Assembly (NCBI GenBank): GCA_964466185.1
Contig: CAYXMS010000048.1
Coordinates: forward strand, 1-5,644
Origin: CAZTYI01 sp964466185
GTDB lineage: Bacteria > Chlamydiota > Chlamydiia > Chlamydiales > SM23-39
Direction: 5' to 3'
DNA: 5,644 nucleotides
Shown here one piece after another: positions 1-4,921 of this stretch; the stretch's first letter is position 1; every line of letters starts with the position of its first letter. Under the pieces are notes generated by a model, which worked only from the letters and a program-made list of their open reading frames with translations, was not told the DNA's origin and did no database searches. Position numbers and translations under genes: made by a program.

Positions 1-53
1 TTGCTCGGAGCCACGAACCAGGAATCCTTCGCCTTTAGGCGAGGGAGGTTCAA
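1..53 (+). mobile_element. Right end of an IS200/IS605-family element (copy 1)
   Basis: The first 53 bases recur at the other window end in inverted orientation with one difference (G at 48 here). Positions 25-33 pair with 38-46 to form a 9-bp hairpin with a TTTA loop and one G-T wobble. The repeat ends in TTCAA (49-53). A subterminal hairpin followed by TCAA at the cleavage site is known for right ends of IS200/IS605 elements such as IS608. The element body, including any tnpA or tnpB, would lie to the left, outside the window. The family call is inferred from the end structure, as no transposase gene is visible. The left boundary is set by the window, not by the element. Confidence 0.8.
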
Positions 54-73
54 TAAATGCTCATTACATGATA
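1..73 (+). ncRNA. Possible 3' part of a TnpB omega RNA with its guide (copy 1)
   Basis: In TnpB-encoding IS605 elements the right end is transcribed as the scaffold of the omega RNA, and the first ~16-20 bases of flanking DNA act as the guide. If the outside element carries tnpB, bases 1-53 are the 3' end of that scaffold and 54 to about 73 (starting TAAATGCTCATT) are the guide. This guide matches the truncated hydrolase gene at the insertion site. TnpB itself is not visible, so this is an inference from the terminus. Confidence 0.4.
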
Positions 74-205
74 CCAATACATTGGGGAAGCTATAAATTA
101 TCTAAAGATCCTATTGAAATGCCTTATGTTCAACTTATGAATCTAAAGAATGAAACACAAAATAATAAAATTATCATGCTTCATATAGGCGAAAGTTATC
201 CATAA
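54..205 (+). pseudogene. C-terminal fragment of an MBL-fold (NAPE-PLD/UlaG-like) hydrolase
   Basis: The frame starting at base 56 is open to a TAA at 203-205 and encodes about 49 residues beginning NAHYMIPIHWGSYKLS and ending HIGESYP. The IPIHWGS(Y/F)xLS block followed by an acidic/proline stretch is typical of the C-terminal end of metallo-beta-lactamase-fold hydrolases of the NAPE-PLD/UlaG type, where the histidine is one of the last metal ligands. The rest of the protein, including the HxHxDH metal site, is missing because the insertion-sequence end joins at base 53. The same frame has no stop through the insertion-sequence end to base 2, so an upstream reading frame could be fused to it. 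The DUF1284 gene begins 3 bases after the stop, suggesting the two were an operon. The fragment is short, so the exact subfamily is uncertain. Confidence 0.72.
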
Positions 206-208
206 ATT

Positions 209-607
209 ATGTTTAAGAAAATTTATTTTTATCCTCACCATTTTCTTTGTGCAATGAATTTTCAGGGAAAAGGGTATTCTGAAGCTTTTATTAATAATTT
301 TCAAAAAATTTTAGATCAGCTCAAATCTAATCCAGATCAGGAAATTATTATTACCAACAGGACAGATTCTATTTGCAATGCATGTCCTCATAAGAAGGAG
401 AATCAATGTAAAGCCCTTTTTATATCTTTGAATAAAAGACATGAGAAAGCTTTTGGATTTATACCGGGTGATTGCATTACATGGAAAGAAGCATTACTTC
501 GTATTGAACAACGTCTAAGTCTTTCTGTTTTCCACCATATTTGCGAAGGATGTAAATGGAAAAATTTGAAAATTTGTGAAACTAATGTTAATAACATCCT
601 TCTTTAA
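209..607 (+). CDS. DUF1284 domain protein, cysteine-rich
   Basis: A 132-residue protein of about the usual length for DUF1284. The N-terminus has the family hallmark PHHFLCAMNFQGKGYS (residues 9-24). A CNACP motif lies at 56-60 with Cys67, then GFIPGDCITW (83-92), and near the end CEGCKW (112-117) followed by Cys123. The paired CxxC motifs and conserved His-His-Cys suggest metal or iron-sulfur binding, but the family has no established biochemical role. No signal peptide or membrane segment is seen, so it is probably cytoplasmic. The ATG at 209 is 3 bases after the stop of the broken hydrolase gene, and no clear Shine-Dalgarno is visible, so it probably relied on coupling to that gene. With the upstream gene cut by the insertion sequence, expression now depends on transcription entering from the left. 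The last residues (NVNNILL) overlap the transposase remnant and may not be native. Confidence 0.88.
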   Translation: MFKKIYFYPHHFLCAMNFQGKGYSEAFINNFQKILDQLKSNPDQEIIITNRTDSICNACPHKKENQCKALFISLNKRHEKAFGFIPGDCITWKEALLRIEQRLSLSVFHHICEGCKWKNLKICETNVNNILL

Positions 608-770
608 GGTCTGTAAAACAATGGAAGATCTTACAGGCAAAAATGGTCTGGTCAAGAAGATGATCAAAAATATGATAGAGCATCTTCTTGAAAAAGAAAT
701 GGAAGATCATCTTGGCTATGAAAAACATTCTATTTCCGGCAATAACAGAAATGGCAAAAAAAGGATAGGA
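600..770 (+). pseudogene. IS256-family transposase, N-terminal fragment
   Basis: An open frame over 576-809 carries the N-terminal hallmark of IS256-family (mutator-type, DDE) transposases. CKTMEDLTGKNGLVKKMIK is followed by EHLLEKEMEDHLGYEKHS and then GNNRNGKK, which match the usual 'L-E-x-E-M-x-x-H-L-G-Y' and 'GNxRNG' blocks. The similarity stops after about 55 residues at GKKR. The catalytic domain is absent and the frame ends at 807-809 in unrelated residues. About ten residues normally lying before the RNG block also look deleted. The start overlaps the end of the DUF1284 gene, suggesting insertion at that gene's 3' end followed by loss of most of the element. It cannot be functional. 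Confidence 0.85.
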
Positions 771-819
771 AATTCAATGATACTTTTCAATCCATCCATC
801 CAAGGCTAAACAACAAGAA

Positions 820-851
820 AGTTCAAAGCCTGTCTAGACAGGCTTTGAACT
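820..851. repeat. Perfect 32-bp palindrome, possible bidirectional terminator
   Basis: Bases 820-851 are perfectly self-complementary, centred on TCTAGA. As RNA they would form a 14-bp stem with a CTAG loop on either strand. It lies between the IS256 fragment and the convergent IS91 fragment, where a bidirectional terminator would make sense. However, only a weak TTTT (856-859) follows on the plus strand. The next 12 bases (852-863) imperfectly repeat the right arm, with an extra T. It could instead be a relic of a transposon end. Confidence 0.6.
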
Positions 852-914
852 GGGCTTTTGAACCTAAAAATTAATAAAATTTCCAAGAAAATTCTTTAAA
901 AACCAAAAGCTCCC

Positions 915-1136
915 CTATCCCCCATTTAGAGGTCTTTTACTTTCAATCATATTCAGATCATCGACTTGATAAAAATTTCCTTCTTTATCAAAAAGACCAT
1001 CTATAACACACGAGTGAAAATGAAAATGCAGATTCAAAAAGCTGCCGAACCTCTGCAAAAAAGTCACTGCCCCAAACCTGCTACCATGCGGCGCTGTAGA
1101 AATATTACGGCCAAGCGCCTTTTCAACAGCTCTCAT
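915..1136 (-). pseudogene. IS91-family (Y2 HUH) transposase fragment
   Basis: The minus-strand frame contains MRAVEKALGRN, then GSRFGAVTFLQRFGS and LNLHFHFHSCVIDGLF. The block 'GAVTFxQRFGSxLNxHxHFHxxxxDG' is characteristic of IS91/IS801-type rolling-circle transposases, and the His-x-His cluster is the HUH metal-binding motif. The N-terminal zinc-binding region and the C-terminal catalytic tyrosines are missing: an in-frame TAA lies four codons before the ATG, and the frame ends soon after the motif at PLNGG. This is about 70 residues of a protein normally 300-400 long, so it is a dead remnant. It points toward the IS256 fragment. Confidence 0.8.
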
Positions 1137-1237
1137 AAGAAGAAGCGCTTAGATGTTTTGCTGCCTCAGGGCTTGATGTTCTATATTTAGGACCATTTGT
1201 GATTAGAAAAGGCTAAAGATATTTAGCGTGGATTGAA

Positions 1238-1443
1238 ATGCTAGAGAGCTTTTTACAAGAAGGCAGACAATCTCTGCCTATGCAGCAACCTTTAAGCCAA
1301 TCTTAAAAAAAACCTTTGAATTTAACTTACGGCCTTTCTGTTACTGATCCCTGCTTAGGAATGGAAGCAACTCAGCGGCTGATTTTAGAGGCCGAAAAAT
1401 CTTTTTCATCCTCTTCGCTGTCAATGTCGATCAATCTTCTATA
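1238..1443 (+). pseudogene. C-terminal remnant of class I DAHP synthase (AroF/G/H-type)
   Basis: One frame reads MLESFLQEGRQSLPMQQPL, hits a TAA at 1304-1306, and resumes in the same frame as LTYGLSVTDPCLGMEATQRL to a TAG at 1441-1443. Class I 3-deoxy-7-phosphoheptulonate synthases, the first enzyme of the shikimate pathway, end with 'M-V-E-S-H-L-V-E-G-N-Q-S-L ... L-x-Y-G-x-S-I-T-D-A-C-I-G-W-E', and both blocks are recognisable in order. The spacing between them is slightly longer than normal and contains the stop. The rest of the gene, including the active-site barrel, is absent. The frame just upstream (1139-1213) is open and encodes LDVLYLGPFVIRKG, which I cannot assign. The last 13 bases overlap the 3' end of the convergent ATPase gene. 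Confidence 0.68.
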
Positions 1444-2594
1444 GAATGCGTCGCATTTTTATAATTGAGTATCTGAGTTGTTTTAAAACGCTGTTCAATA
1501 CTACCTGCATAAATCAAAAAATTCTTAGGTGAACGATCTTTTGCAATTGATTGAAAATAACAAAGTTTTTTTATAAATTCAGAATGAAATGTCTTTGATG
1601 ATTTTATCTCGATGGAAATAAGTTCATGACCTTTTTTATAAATAACATCAACTTCATTTTTCTGAACATCTCTATAGTAAAAAAAAGAAGGTTCTAATCC
1701 ACGATTAAATCTATACTTTTTTAACTCTAAAACAACTGCATTTTCAAATAAATTACCTCTTAATGGATCTCTTGATAATTGAACTTCATTTTGAATCCCT
1801 AGCAAATAACAAGCCAAACCAACATCATTGAAATATAGTTTCGAGGACTTTATCACTCTTTTACCAAAATTTTCAAAATATGGCGGGAGTCGAAAAATAA
1901 TAAAAGAAGCTTCTAAAATTGAAATCCATTGTTTGACTGTATGTGATGAGACCCCAACTTCACCACCTATTTCTTCCATATTTAAAATTTGACCAATTCT
2001 TCCTGCTAAAATTTGTATAAACCTTTCAAACTGCATCAAATCTTTAACCTGAATTAATTGACGTAAGTCTCTTTCTACATAAGTTTGAAAATAACTACGA
2101 TAAGCTTTGGTAGGATCAAGATTTTCTTTATAAATGCGAGGATAACCACCTTTAAAAATCCATTCATCAACAGAAAGATTGAACCCCGCAGCTGTCAACT
2201 CAATTAAATTCAAAGGAAGCAGAGTTAATATAGCTGTTCTTCCTGCTAAAGATTGAGAGATAGCCTCTTGAAGTTCAAGCTGATGGCTACCTGTAAGAAT
2301 AAACATGCCTTTTTGGTCTTTTTCATCTACAAGCGGCTGAATATAAGAAAGCAGTTCAGGCACCCGTTGAATCTCATCAAATATTGCTCCATCAGGAAAC
2401 TGCTCTAAAAATCCCCTCGGATCTTCGATTGCCATTTTTCTAATATCCAGAAATTCAAAATTTGCATATTTTTTTTTCGAAAAAGCATCCTTTACCAAAG
2501 TTGTTTTTCCTGATTGTCTTGGTCCTATTACAGTTACAATAGGATATCCTTTAGCAAGATTTTTAAGCTCAGCCTCTAATTCCCTTTCAAACAT
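1431..2594 (-). CDS. AAA+ ATPase with AAA_14 and DUF4143 domains (ATPase 1)
   Basis: A full-length 387-residue protein of the AAA_14/DUF4143 family, common as multiple paralogs in bacteria and archaea and of unproven function. Visible parts: Walker A GPRQSGKTT (24-32), Walker B AIFDEIQ (70-76), a sensor-type LTGSHQ (100-105), SLAGR (115-119) and KGGYP (148-152). A helix-turn-helix lies at about 203-230 (NMEEIGGEVGVSSHTVKQW). The C-terminal DUF4143 domain has a PD-(D/E)XK-nuclease-like set: Glu284 in GNLFEN, Asp316 in NEVDVI, and Glu329/Lys331 in IEIKSS. All key residues are present, so both ATPase and nuclease-like folds may be active. The ATG at 2594 is supported by GGTGAG just upstream and the family-typical N-terminus. 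It is divergent from the paralog starting at 3035 and has its own promoter and dyads. Autoregulation through the helix-turn-helix is my inference. Confidence 0.95.
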   Translation of the reverse strand: MFERELEAELKNLAKGYPIVTVIGPRQSGKTTLVKDAFSKKKYANFEFLDIRKMAIEDPRGFLEQFPDGAIFDEIQRVPELLSYIQPLVDEKDQKGMFILTGSHQLELQEAISQSLAGRTAILTLLPLNLIELTAAGFNLSVDEWIFKGGYPRIYKENLDPTKAYRSYFQTYVERDLRQLIQVKDLMQFERFIQILAGRIGQILNMEEIGGEVGVSSHTVKQWISILEASFIIFRLPPYFENFGKRVIKSSKLYFNDVGLACYLLGIQNEVQLSRDPLRGNLFENAVVLELKKYRFNRGLEPSFFYYRDVQKNEVDVIYKKGHELISIEIKSSKTFHSEFIKKLCYFQSIAKDRSPKNFLIYAGSIEQRFKTTQILNYKNATHSIED

Positions 2595-2597
2595 ACA

Positions 2598-2603
2598 CTC
2601 ACC
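2598..2603 (-). promoter_or_regulatory. Ribosome binding site of ATPase 1
   Basis: On the minus strand GGTGAG precedes the ATG with 3 bases between, which puts GGTGA at a correct distance for the 3' end of 16S rRNA. It supports the start at 2594. The GGT is also the end of the conserved 21-bp operator arm, so protein bound there would cover the ribosome site's DNA. Confidence 0.65.
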
Positions 2604-2629
2604 ATTTTGAAGTTCAACTTCATTTTAGT
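2601..2629. promoter_or_regulatory. Proximal dyad (putative operator) of ATPase 1
   Basis: A perfect 15-bp core (2608-2622, TGAAGTTCAACTTCA) is centred on 2615, and symmetry continues imperfectly to 2601-2629. Bases 2601-2621 are the exact reverse complement of 2681-2701 in the distal dyad, so the two are copies of one site. The core overlaps the last base of the predicted -10 and is centred on the predicted transcription start, which suits a repressor. Confidence 0.65.
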
Positions 2630-2650
2630 AAAAAAGATGATTTATGTAAA
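2622..2650 (-). promoter_or_regulatory. Predicted sigma70-type promoter of ATPase 1
   Basis: Read on the minus strand, TTTACA (2650-2645) and TAAAAT (2627-2622) are separated by 17 bases. Each hexamer matches the consensus at 5 of 6 positions. The start would fall near 2615, giving a leader of about 21 bases that includes the ribosome site. AT-rich DNA makes such matches easy, but the fit to the flanking dyads adds weight. Confidence 0.55.
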
Positions 2651-2667
2651 TTTTGATTTTTTGGACA

Positions 2668-2706
2668 TCTTTACCATTTCGAAGTTGAACTTCAAAATGG
2701 TAAAGA
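2668..2706. promoter_or_regulatory. Distal 39-bp dyad (putative operator) of ATPase 1
   Basis: Bases 2668-2706 form a near-perfect palindrome: 18 of 19 positions pair around a central G at 2687, with the only mismatch C2680/A2694. The outer arms read TCTTTACCATTT and its complement. It lies upstream of the predicted -35 and carries the same 21-bp sequence as the proximal dyad in the opposite sense. Two copies flanking a promoter would suit cooperative or looping repression. Confidence 0.7.
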
Positions 2707-2933
2707 AACCAACGTAATTATATTATTATAAATACCTTATAGAAGAAGACGAAGATTTTTTTAGTCATTTTCTTGATGATAGAGCTATTCCTAATATGCT
2801 GCTGCAAGCTTCAAAAAGACAAGGATGTCATTCATGATTTACAAAAAAACCATTAAAAATTACTATCCCTTTGAAATTTTCTTTTCTATAAAAAAATATA
2901 AATTATTAATAATCAATGACTAACAAAAATATA
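2707..2933. other. Gap between the divergent operators, with an unassigned open frame
   Basis: No gene is recognised here. A plus-strand frame over 2718-2837 lacks stops and has no early start codon. It encodes about 39 residues, including EEDEDFFSHFLDDRAIP and NMLLQASKRQG, then TGA. The mixed composition looks more like a coding remnant than random AT-rich DNA, but I cannot assign it. The rest, toward 2933, is very AT-rich. Confidence 0.3.
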
Positions 2934-2972
2934 TTTATGTAAATTTAGCTTAATAAAACAAATTCACATAAA
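2934..2972. promoter_or_regulatory. Distal 39-bp dyad (putative operator) of ATPase 2
   Basis: Arms starting TTTATGTAAATTT and ending CACATAAA pair at 15 of 19 positions around A2953. It is a direct repeat of the 39-bp dyad at 2993-3031 (33 of 39 identical, 59 bp apart). It ends 3 bases before the predicted -35. Its left arm recurs exactly at 2641-2653, across the -35 of ATPase 1. Confidence 0.65.
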
Positions 2973-2975
2973 CAC

Positions 2976-3004
2976 TTGCTCTAAAAAAGATTTTTATGTA
3001 TATT
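2976..3004 (+). promoter_or_regulatory. Predicted sigma70-type promoter of ATPase 2
   Basis: TTGCTC (2976-2981) and TATATT (2999-3004) have a 17-base spacer. The -35 matches consensus at 4 of 6 and the -10 at 5 of 6 positions. Transcription would begin near 3011-3012, the centre of the proximal dyad, giving a leader of about 24 bases without a Shine-Dalgarno. The -10 lies inside the proximal dyad. Confidence 0.5.
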
Positions 3005-3031
3005 TAGTTTTATAAAATAAATCTACATAAA
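2993..3031. promoter_or_regulatory. Proximal 39-bp dyad (putative operator) of ATPase 2
   Basis: Arms starting TTTATGTATATTTA and ending TAAATCTACATAAA pair at 16 of 19 positions around A3012. It covers the predicted -10 and start site and ends 3 bases before the ATG at 3035. This leaves no room for a conventional ribosome site between dyad and gene. Confidence 0.65.
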
Positions 3032-3034
3032 ATT

Positions 3035-4180
3035 ATGAAATACATACCTAGAATCCTACAAAAAAAACTATCTGAATATTTATCTATTTTCCCAGTTGTA
3101 GGCATTACTGGACCCAGACAATCTGGAAAATCAACAATGTTAAAAAAAACTCTCAAAAATAAATACAGATATGTAACTTTTGATGATTATAAAACCATTA
3201 ATTTTCTTCATGAAGATCCTGATCAATTTATTAAAACTTATGGTAATAAAGTTATTTTTGATGAAGTACAAAAAGTCCCTGATCTTTTTCCTATAATTAA
3301 AATTGCAGTTGATAATGACAGACAAAATTATGGAAAATTTATTTTAACAGGATCTTCGCAATTTGCTTTTTTAAAAAACATTTCTGAATCATTAGCTGGT
3401 AGAATGGGATTATTGTCTTTACTACCTTTTCAATTTAAAGAAGTTCCTTTTCTCCAGCAAAACAAATCTCTTTATAAAGGATCTTATCCAGAATTGATAA
3501 TAAGAAATTATAAATTTTCAGAAGAATGGTATTCGGCATATTTAGAAACTTATTTAGAAAAAGATATTAAGTCATTATATAACATTGGCGACTTGAGAGA
3601 TTTCAGACTCTTTTTAACCTTACTAGCATCAAAAATTTCTAAAATATTAAATATGTCAAAAATATCTAAAGATCTGGGTATAGCAGTTTCAACTATTAAA
3701 AAATGGATTTCTACGCTGGAAGCTTCATATGTAGTATTTTTACTTCCAGCTTATTATAAAAACTTTGGTAAACGTGTTACAAAAAACCCAAAATTATATT
3801 TTTATGACACAGGATTAGTTGCATATTTAACGGGATTAAAAAATAAAGAACATTTTGAAAAAGGACCTTTATACGGAAATTTATTTGAAAATTATATAAT
3901 TTCAGAAATTCAAAAAAATAATATGCATAAAAAATTAGATAAAAATCTTTTTTATTTTCGCGAAAGCAACGGAGATGAAATAGATTTAATAGAAGAAAGA
4001 AAAACTATTACTAGAACTTTAATTGAAATTAAAAGCGGGCATACTTTTAAACCATTAATGGCACAAACATTAAAAAAATATAAAACGGAAAAAGACATTG
4101 CTTATGTATTATACGCTGGAGAAAACGCGCCTTATAAAAAAGATATAAAAATTTTAAATTATAAGAAATATCTAACTTGA
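3035..4180 (+). CDS. AAA+ ATPase with AAA_14 and DUF4143 domains (ATPase 2)
   Basis: A full-length 381-residue paralog of ATPase 1 with the same domain order. Walker A GPRQSGKST (26-34), Walker B VIFDEVQ (73-79), LTGSSQ (104-109), SLAGR (119-123) and KGSYP (148-152) form the ATPase part. A helix-turn-helix lies at about 207-231 (NMSKISKDLGIAVSTIKKW). The nuclease-like C-terminus has Glu285 in GNLFEN, Asp317 in DEIDLI and Glu331/Lys333 in IEIKSG. All motifs are intact. Much of the helix-turn-helix differs from that of ATPase 1, while the following WIS-LEAS is shared. The ATG at 3035 fits the N-terminus of ATPase 1, but no Shine-Dalgarno precedes it. Codons are richer in AAA, AAT and TTA than in ATPase 1, so the two may have separate origins rather than come from a recent duplication. 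Function is unknown; autoregulation is inferred from the dyads. Confidence 0.94.
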   Translation: MKYIPRILQKKLSEYLSIFPVVGITGPRQSGKSTMLKKTLKNKYRYVTFDDYKTINFLHEDPDQFIKTYGNKVIFDEVQKVPDLFPIIKIAVDNDRQNYGKFILTGSSQFAFLKNISESLAGRMGLLSLLPFQFKEVPFLQQNKSLYKGSYPELIIRNYKFSEEWYSAYLETYLEKDIKSLYNIGDLRDFRLFLTLLASKISKILNMSKISKDLGIAVSTIKKWISTLEASYVVFLLPAYYKNFGKRVTKNPKLYFYDTGLVAYLTGLKNKEHFEKGPLYGNLFENYIISEIQKNNMHKKLDKNLFYFRESNGDEIDLIEERKTITRTLIEIKSGHTFKPLMAQTLKKYKTEKDIAYVLYAGENAPYKKDIKILNYKKYLT

Positions 4181-4219
4181 ATTCATCCCTTTTCAACCAG
4201 TTTGAGTTAGCCAAGTGCG

Positions 4220-4239
4220 TAAAAATTGCGTAATTTTTA
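4220..4239. repeat. Small AT-rich inverted repeat after ATPase 2
   Basis: Bases 4220-4227 (TAAAAATT) pair with 4232-4239 around GCGT, giving an 8-bp stem of A-T pairs only. It lies between the end of ATPase 2 and the convergent HD pseudogene, where a terminator is expected. The stem has no G-C pairs, so the role is doubtful. Confidence 0.25.
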
Positions 4240-4916
4240 AAGATCTAAAATAAAAATCAATCCGTTATTTAACTTCATAAAAACATGCCTTTCCAAAGCT
4301 ATTTTTTTTGCCTCTTGAGTATTCATTCTATCTTTTAAAAGTAAAAGTTTTTCATAGAAATGATTAATTGTAGGAGCTTTATTATTTTTATATTCTTCAA
4401 AAGTCTTATGTAAAGTAGGTTTTATAGAAGGGTTATAAATTTCCCTATTTTTATGCCCGCCATAAGCAAAAGTCCTAGCTATGCCAATAGCTCCAATAGC
4501 ATCCAATCTATCAGCATCCTGAACGATTTGTCCTTCCGAAGTTAAAACATCTTTTTCTTCTGTTTTAGCTCCTTTAATAAAAGCTTTTCAATAATTTCGC
4601 AAACATGTTCAATGATTGGATCATCTACTTGTTTTTCTCTTAAAAAATCAAGAGAGATTTTAGAACCTACTAATATGTCTCCCCAACCAATTTCCAATCA
4701 GCAATATCGTGTAAAAGCGATGCTAATTGACTTACAAACAAGATTCGCATTCTTTTCAGTTTTTCCTATCCTAAAAGACATTTTCCAGACTCTATAAATA
4801 TGCCACCAATCATGACCAGAAGCCTCTCCAGTTAATTTATCTTTAACAAAATCAATTATTTGTTGAATTACAGCTTCTTCTTGATTAATTGTTTTTTAAC
4901 TTTTAGTTTGTTCCAT
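4237..4916 (-). pseudogene. HD-domain metal-dependent phosphohydrolase, frameshifted and truncated
   Basis: Reading the minus strand across three frames recovers most of a YedJ-like HD-superfamily phosphohydrolase. Blocks in order: EASGHDWWHIYRVWKMS, LASLLHDIADWKLVG (His-Asp dyad codons at 4711-4706), DILVGSKISLDFLREKQVDD, GQIVQDADRLDAIGAIGIA and NHFYEKLLLLKDRMNTQEAK. Damage: TAA at codon 7 (4898-4896), frameshifts near 4740-4745, in the G run at 4680-4684, and near 4578-4584. After HVFMK (about 4273) the native C-terminus is replaced by unrelated residues to the stop at 4237. Three indels, a nonsense codon and a replaced end make this a true pseudogene rather than one sequencing error. The ATG at 4916 is 5 bases after the stop of the acetyltransferase gene, so the two once formed an operon. 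The stretch from 4237 to 4506 is open but starts mid-domain and should not be read as a gene. Confidence 0.9.
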
Positions 4917-4921
4917 ATCTT

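Noticed and set aside
966..1190. Plus-strand open frame of 74 codons
   Set aside because: It lies opposite the IS91-family fragment and shows no family motif; the minus-strand reading has the HUH block.
2934..3031. CRISPR-like array from the two 39-bp repeats
   Set aside because: There are only two copies, they are dyads with 33 of 39 identity, and they sit on a promoter; no cas genes are present.
3140..3325. Minus-strand open frame of 61 codons inside ATPase 2
   Set aside because: It is a shadow of the Walker A to Walker B region of ATPase 2.
1431..4180. Divergent ATPases as a toxin-antitoxin or defence pair
   Set aside because: They are paralogs of the same family with no small partner gene. 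The nuclease-like fold alone does not show a defence role.
4612..4797. Plus-strand open frame of 61 codons
   Set aside because: It is antisense to the HD pseudogene, whose minus-strand reading gives recognisable conserved blocks.
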